Source: JAXGTO01 sp040774885
GTDB lineage: Bacteria; Actinomycetota; Coriobacteriia; Coriobacteriales; Eggerthellaceae
Assembly (NCBI GenBank): GCA_040774885.1
Contig: JAXGTO010000046.1
Location: forward strand, 1-9,842
Length of the DNA stretch: 9,842 nucleotides
Reading direction: 5' to 3'
Positions 6,599 through 9,842 of this stretch are shown here, piece by piece. Under the pieces are notes generated by a model. The model saw only the letters and a list, made by a program, of their open reading frames with translations, did no database searches and was not told where the DNA came from. Position numbers and translations under genes: made by a program. Position 1 is the stretch's first letter. Each line of letters begins with the position of its first letter.

Positions 6599-6700
6599 TT
6601 GAACTCATCCGATGTGGTGAAAACAGTGCTCTTCGTCCTCTTCTGCATTGTCGCGTTCCCGGTTTATTTCCTGGCGTGCCTGCTGCGTTTGCAGAAGTGA
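6599..6700 (+). CDS. 33-aa single-span membrane small protein, TTG start
   Basis: A short gene with a near-consensus ribosome binding site: AAGGAGG at 6584-6590, eight bases before a TTG start at 6599. The 33-residue product has a short polar N-terminus (MNSSDVVK), one hydrophobic segment of about 20 residues (TVLFVLFCIVAFPVYFLACL, residues 9-28) with a central Pro, and a basic end (LRLQK). This is the pattern of a membrane-anchored small protein with its N-terminus outside or inside depending on the short flanks. It is not a cleavable secreted signal. It converges with the aldo/keto reductase, with only six bases between the two stops. Upstream lies an 11-bp inverted repeat. Function is unknown; members of such size often modulate a transporter or sensor. 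A GTG at 6590 is in frame but overlaps the binding site, so TTG is preferred. Confidence 0.65.
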   Translation: MNSSDVVKTVLFVLFCIVAFPVYFLACLLRLQK

Positions 6701-6706
6701 TCGGAA

Positions 6707-7858
6707 TCAGCAGCCGAACAGGTCGGCTATCTCTTCCATGCGCTGCGCCACGGAAACGCCGAAGGGGCAGCGTTCTTCGCACTGGCCGCACCCGATGCAA
6801 TCCGAGGCATGGGCCGACAGCAGCCGATAGTGGTCGGCCACAGAATCGGGCACCGAGGGCTGCATGGCTGCCAGATCGGCATACTTGTTGACCAGCGGCA
6901 CATCGATTCCCTGCGGGCAGGGAGCGCAATGCCCGCAGTACGTGCACCGTCCCGCCCACGCGCAACGCGGCGCAGCTGCCAGCACGCTGGCGTAATCCAA
7001 CTGGGACGCCTCGGCGGTTTCGTAGGATGCCGCGGCATCCACGTGCTCCGGCGTCACATACCCCGCCAACACGCTGGCCACCGCGGGCCGGGTAAGGCAG
7101 TAATGCAGGCACTGCTCGGGGGTGAGCGCCACGCCAAACGGGGAATCCTCGGCATTGAGCAGGCGTCCGCCGGCATAGGGCTTCATCACGGTGATGCCCA
7201 CACCACGTTCTTCGCACGTCGCGTACAGGCGCTCGCGGTCGGCAGAGATATTCGAGAGCGTTCCATCCTTGAAGGCCGTCCCGTCGAAAAAGTCGTCGAG
7301 CTTGACGTCGGCCGATTGCAGGTCGAAAGCAGGGTTGCAGCTGAACATGATCATCTCGACCACGCCGCTTTCGGCGGCGCGTTGGGCGATAGCGGGATTG
7401 TGGGTGGAAAGCCCGATATGCCCGATGGTGCCAGCCGCCTTCAGCTGCAGGGCCCACTCAAGCGAGCCGCCTTCCATGACCGCCGTATAATCGTCTGCGG
7501 TGTCGACGAAATGGAGCATGCCGAATTCCACGTGGTCGGTTTGCAGGCGAGCAAGCAGGTCCTCGAAAGCCGGCTTTACCGCCGCCATATCGCGTGTCCT
7601 CTTGTATTGGCCATCCTGCCAGGTAGCGCCGATATGGCCTTGGATTATCCATTCGTCGCGCCGACCGGCAAGGGCATCGCCGAGAGCCGAGCGCACGGCC
7701 GGGTCGCTCATCCAGCAATCGAGGATGTTGATGCCATGCTCCATGCACCGGTCGATCAAGGCGCGCGCACCCGGAAGGTCGTCGCCACGCACCCATTCCG
7801 CGCCGAACCCGATCTCACTTGCCCTGATGCCCGTGGTGCCGATTTCGCGATGGTCCAT
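6707..7858 (-). CDS. Aldo/keto reductase with C-terminal two-cluster ferredoxin domain
   Basis: A 383-residue cytosolic oxidoreductase. Residues 1-290 follow the aldo/keto reductase barrel (REIGTTGIRASEIGFG at the start; GHIGLSTHNP at 146-155). Residues 295-370 carry two 4Fe-4S binding sets: C305-C308-C311-C314-P, with an extra C299, and C354-C357-C360-C364-P. The usual tetrad is altered: Asp47 and His116 (MLHFVD) are present, but the catalytic Tyr position holds Asp52 (DCWMSD), and the Lys region reads IIQGHIG. From memory, these are features of an anaerobe subfamily rather than decay. Electron exchange with ferredoxin or an Fe-S partner is inferred; substrate unknown. The start at 7858 has GGAGG six to seven bases upstream. 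The in-frame ATG at 7888 adds ten residues but lies almost at the predicted transcription start. A MerR-type promoter at 7900-7930 suggests induction by thiol-reactive or aldehyde stress. Confidence 0.93.
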   Translation of the reverse strand: MDHREIGTTGIRASEIGFGAEWVRGDDLPGARALIDRCMEHGINILDCWMSDPAVRSALGDALAGRRDEWIIQGHIGATWQDGQYKRTRDMAAVKPAFEDLLARLQTDHVEFGMLHFVDTADDYTAVMEGGSLEWALQLKAAGTIGHIGLSTHNPAIAQRAAESGVVEMIMFSCNPAFDLQSADVKLDDFFDGTAFKDGTLSNISADRERLYATCEERGVGITVMKPYAGGRLLNAEDSPFGVALTPEQCLHYCLTRPAVASVLAGYVTPEHVDAAASYETAEASQLDYASVLAAAPRCAWAGRCTYCGHCAPCPQGIDVPLVNKYADLAAMQPSVPDSVADHYRLLSAHASDCIGCGQCEERCPFGVSVAQRMEEIADLFGC

Positions 7859-7899
7859 GGCTGCCCTCCATTTTCGATCCGCTTCCATTCATCGCTTGG

Positions 7900-7930
7900 A
7901 TTATATCGACTGGAGCGAACTCCAAGTCAA
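7900..7930 (-). promoter_or_regulatory. MerR-type promoter (19-bp spacer with dyad) for the aldo/keto reductase
   Basis: On the minus strand the -35 is TTGACT (7925-7930) and the -10 is a perfect TATAAT (7900-7905), with exactly 19 bases between them. The spacer contains TGGAG-TTCG-CTCCA (7911-7924), extendable to GAC/GTC on both sides with one extra base on the -35 side. An overlong spacer with a centred dyad is the signature of promoters activated by MerR-family regulators. The half-site CTTGGAGT resembles operators described for the NmlR/AdhR branch. Transcription would begin near 7893, leaving a leader of about 35 bases before ATG 7858. No merR-like gene lies in the window. Confidence 0.75.
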
Positions 7931-7974
7931 GGGTTTCAAACGGGAACATCCTTCGACATCTCGGTTACCGCAAA

Positions 7975-8000
7975 GCGGAGCCCCGGAATCGGAGCTCCGC
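7975..8000 (-). terminator. Terminator-like hairpin downstream of fucO
   Basis: GCGGAGC (7975-7981) and GCTCCGC (7994-8000) form a perfect 7-bp G+C-rich stem with a 12-base loop, 27 bases after the alcohol dehydrogenase stop. Only a short T run (CTTTGC) follows on the minus strand, so it is not a textbook terminator. Its position between fucO and the separate aldo/keto reductase promoter fits transcript separation. Confidence 0.45.
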
Positions 8001-8026
8001 CTTCTGCTGCGTTGTTTTGCGTTGGT

Positions 8027-9175
8027 CTACGGCATGACCTTGCGGAACAGGTCTTTGAGCTCGGCCACGCTGGTGTCGCGCGGATTGCCGGGGCGGCAGG
8101 CGTCGTCGAAGGCGCTTTGGGCCAGGAAGTCCAGATCCTCTTCCTTCATGCCTTCCACCGCCGTCGGGATTCCCACCTTGCTGCCCAGAGCGCGGACGGC
8201 ATCGATGGCTGCAGCGCGCGCATCTTCGATGCTCATGGCATCCACGCCTTCAACGCCCATGGCACGCGCCACTTCACGCAGACGATCGCCTGTGGCTGCG
8301 GCGTTGTATTCCATGACGATGGGAAGCATCATGGCGCACGCAACGCCATGCGGCGTGTCGTAGGTGGCGCCCAGCGTGTGCGCCATGCTGTGCGCGATGC
8401 CCAAGCCCACGTTGGAAAAGCCCATACCCGCAATGTACTGGGCCAACGCCATCTTTTCCATGGCCGCTGGGTCCTTTTCGACCGCAGCGGGCAGGTTGGC
8501 CGCGATAAGACGGATGGCTTCCAGATGGAACATGTCGGTCATTTCCCATGCAGCCTTGGTGGTATATCCCTCAATGGCATGGGTGAGCGCGTCCATGCCG
8601 GTGCTGGCTGCCAATCCGCGCGGCATGCCGGCCATCATGTCGGGGTCGACTACGGCCACAGCCGGGATGTCGTGGGTGTCGACGCAGACGAACTTGCGCT
8701 TGCGCTCCACGTCGGTGATGACGTAGTTGATGGTGACTTCGGCGGCAGTGCCGGCGGTGGTGGGCACGGCAATGGTGAACACTGCGGGCTTCTTGGTGTC
8801 GGCCACGCCCTCCAAACTGCGCACGTCGGCGAATTCGGGGTTCTCGATGATGATGCCGATGGCCTTGGCGGTGTCCATGGCGCTGCCGCCGCCTACCGCC
8901 ACGATGGCATCGGCGCCGGATGCCTTGAACGCCGCAACGCCGTCTTGGACGTTTTGGATGGTGGGATTGGGCTTTACGCCGTCGAATAGATCAAAGGGGA
9001 TCTTGGCGGCCGTCAGCAAATCGGTGATCTTGTCCACCGCTCCGCATTTGACCAAGCCGGGATCGGTGCTGAGGAACACCTTGGAAGCGCCCTGCGCTTG
9101 CAAAATGCCGGGGATTTCCGCGATGGCTCCCTTGCCGTGGTATGAAACGCCGTTGAGCACGATGCGATCGGCCAT
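8027..9175 (-). CDS. fucO: Iron-containing alcohol dehydrogenase, lactaldehyde reductase type
   Basis: A 382-residue group III, Fe-dependent, NAD(P)-linked alcohol dehydrogenase. It aligns by eye along its whole length with E. coli FucO, including near-identical blocks such as NPEFADVRSLEG (112-123), PTTAGTAAEVTINYVITD (138-155) and YIAGMGFSNVGLG (247-259). FucO interconverts lactaldehyde and 1,2-propanediol. The nucleotide-binding GGGS is at 95-98. Metal ligands are Asp195, His199, His262 and His276, each one less than the E. coli numbering. The start ATG 9175 has GGAAGGAG about ten bases upstream, and a sigma-70-like promoter lies at 9247-9275. No fucose or rhamnose genes are visible, so the physiological aldehyde may differ; ethanol or other small alcohols are possible. 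The neighbouring Fe-S aldo/keto reductase is on the same strand but has its own promoter. Confidence 0.88.
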   Translation of the reverse strand: MADRIVLNGVSYHGKGAIAEIPGILQAQGASKVFLSTDPGLVKCGAVDKITDLLTAAKIPFDLFDGVKPNPTIQNVQDGVAAFKASGADAIVAVGGGSAMDTAKAIGIIIENPEFADVRSLEGVADTKKPAVFTIAVPTTAGTAAEVTINYVITDVERKRKFVCVDTHDIPAVAVVDPDMMAGMPRGLAASTGMDALTHAIEGYTTKAAWEMTDMFHLEAIRLIAANLPAAVEKDPAAMEKMALAQYIAGMGFSNVGLGIAHSMAHTLGATYDTPHGVACAMMLPIVMEYNAAATGDRLREVARAMGVEGVDAMSIEDARAAAIDAVRALGSKVGIPTAVEGMKEEDLDFLAQSAFDDACRPGNPRDTSVAELKDLFRKVMP

Positions 9176-9207
9176 GATGGCTTCACTCCTTCCGCGCCGC
9201 AGACGAT

Positions 9208-9219
9208 GCGCCCGGGCGC
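9208..9219 (-). promoter_or_regulatory. 12-bp G+C palindrome in the fucO leader
   Basis: GCGCCCGGGCGC is a perfect palindrome, overlapped on one side by a second one, GGGCGCCC (9214-9221). It lies between the predicted fucO transcription start (about 9240) and its ribosome binding site, where a bound protein or a stem could affect expression. In G+C-rich DNA such a site may also be chance. Confidence 0.25.
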
Positions 9220-9246
9220 CCGTTGGGAATCTCTATCTACCATCAG

Positions 9247-9275
9247 GTTATACGCCGAACTGCACGAATTGTCGA
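9247..9275 (-). promoter_or_regulatory. Sigma-70-like promoter for fucO
   Basis: On the minus strand, TCGACA (-35, 9270-9275) and TATAAC (-10, 9247-9252) are separated by 17 bases. Each hexamer matches the consensus at five of six positions. Transcription would start near 9240, giving a leader of about 65 bases to ATG 9175. The promoter lies in the 128-base gap after the upstream NYN gene. Confidence 0.65.
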
Positions 9276-9303
9276 TGCAATGAGCGCGAACGTGACCGAG
9301 GAG

Positions 9304-9842
9304 TTACCCTTCGTCTCGCAAACGCTTGAGCTTGGCCAGAGTATCCGCATCAATGCGGCCTGCAACGGTGTTCTTATGCGAAATAATCGGCTCATCGTCG
9401 AGTCGCGCTTCTTCGGCGGCAACGCCCGCATCGTGGCTGAAACCGTCGGCGCTCATGCGGTCGACACCTAGACCGAACACGGTGTCTTGGATGGTGGCAT
9501 CGCTGGTTACCACCAGCGTTTCGATATTGCGCTCGCGTGCGTCGTGGGCCAACTTTTCGATGACCTTGTCAGCCGAAGACCCGGCAGGGCTGAACATGAT
9601 GCGCACGCCGCCCACGGTTTCGGATTTGCCATCGCTGAATTCGTTGCCTCCGCCATCGAACACGATGATGGCACGCGTGTCATGTCCGGCAAAGCCGATG
9701 ACGTCGTCGATGAGCGCCTCACGAGCACGATTGAAGGTATCGTCGGTGTAATCGGGATCATCGCGCAGATGGCGATACCGGCTGCCGCTGCGCAGCACGT
9801 TGTACCCATCCACGATCAAAAGCTTGTTGCGCGTATAAGCCA
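9304..9842 (-). CDS. YacP/Rae1-like NYN-domain endoribonuclease (5' end cut by window)
   Basis: A PIN-like NYN-domain protein of the YacP family; B. subtilis YacP (Rae1) is a ribosome-associated mRNA endonuclease. Visible family landmarks, numbered from a TTG at 9819, are LIVDGYNVL (Asp4), the strand IIVFDGGGNE (Asp55), SSADKVIEKLA (Asp84), and VVTSDATIQDTVFGLG (Asp107). The acidic residues that would hold the catalytic metal are present. A C-terminal tail of about 45 residues is polar and charged. The frame is open upstream of the TTG and reads AYTRNKLLIVDGYN to the window edge, so the true start is probably just outside; I therefore give the gene as partial. It may belong to an upstream gene cluster not shown. 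The stop is 28 bases from the fucO -35 element. Confidence 0.85.
   Translation of the reverse strand, partial: AYTRNKLLIVDGYNVLRSGSRYRHLRDDPDYTDDTFNRAREALIDDVIGFAGHDTRAIIVFDGGGNEFSDGKSETVGGVRIMFSPAGSSADKVIEKLAHDARERNIETLVVTSDATIQDTVFGLGVDRMSADGFSHDAGVAAEEARLDDEPIISHKNTVAGRIDADTLAKLKRLRDEG

Noticed and set aside
7859..7888. Upstream ATG start for the aldo/keto reductase
   Set aside because: It falls almost at the predicted transcription start; ATG 7858 has a strong GGAGG and begins at the usual family N-terminus.
6809..8989. 726-codon open frame on the plus strand across the aldo/keto reductase and fucO
   Set aside because: It crosses two clear minus-strand genes and their intergenic region with no recognisable motif; the lack of stops follows from codon bias of the real genes.

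Overview
The window reads as a piece of a high-G+C, anaerobic, Gram-positive chromosome, most likely Coriobacteriia (Eggerthellaceae-like). This is inferred from three things: an aldo/keto reductase fused to a two-cluster ferredoxin domain, a DUF6020-type multi-spanning membrane protein, and good Shine-Dalgarno sites with some GTG/TTG starts. No marker gene fixes the taxon. No phage, transposase, CRISPR array, rRNA or tRNA was recognised.

Left part (1 to about 4140) is accessory in character. It opens with eight perfect copies of a 7-bp repeat, then a leader with alternative hairpins, then a large GT-C/DUF6020-like membrane protein (368-2077, +) whose first two thirds are distinctly A+T-rich. 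Facing it on the minus strand is a run of small genes: two acidic proteins of unknown function and a small RelA/SpoT-hydrolase-like HD protein, the last two overlapping. A 0.9-kb gap follows with several palindromes, short direct repeats and one coding-looking fragment, but no convincing intact gene.

Middle part (4144 to 6706) holds an OatA-type cell-surface O-acyltransferase (AT3 membrane domain plus extracytoplasmic SGNH domain and an Ala/Asp/Ser/Glu-rich tail). Its upstream region has an operator-like palindrome and an intrinsic terminator facing away from it. Next comes a previously uncalled 33-residue single-span membrane protein on the plus strand, with a near-perfect ribosome binding site and an 11-bp inverted repeat upstream.

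Right part (6707 to 9842) is high-G+C core-like metabolism, all on the minus strand: a Fe-S aldo/keto reductase, an iron-containing alcohol dehydrogenase close to FucO, and a YacP/Rae1-type NYN nuclease running off the right edge. The aldo/keto reductase has its own promoter with a 19-bp spacer carrying a dyad, the architecture of MerR-family control. fucO has an ordinary sigma-70-like promoter. The two oxidoreductases are neighbours that could both handle small aldehydes, but they look like separate transcripts.

The best leads are the MerR-type promoter, the uncalled small membrane protein with its structured leader, the heptamer tract, and the small HD/unknown gene cluster. No single spectacular new system is evident.
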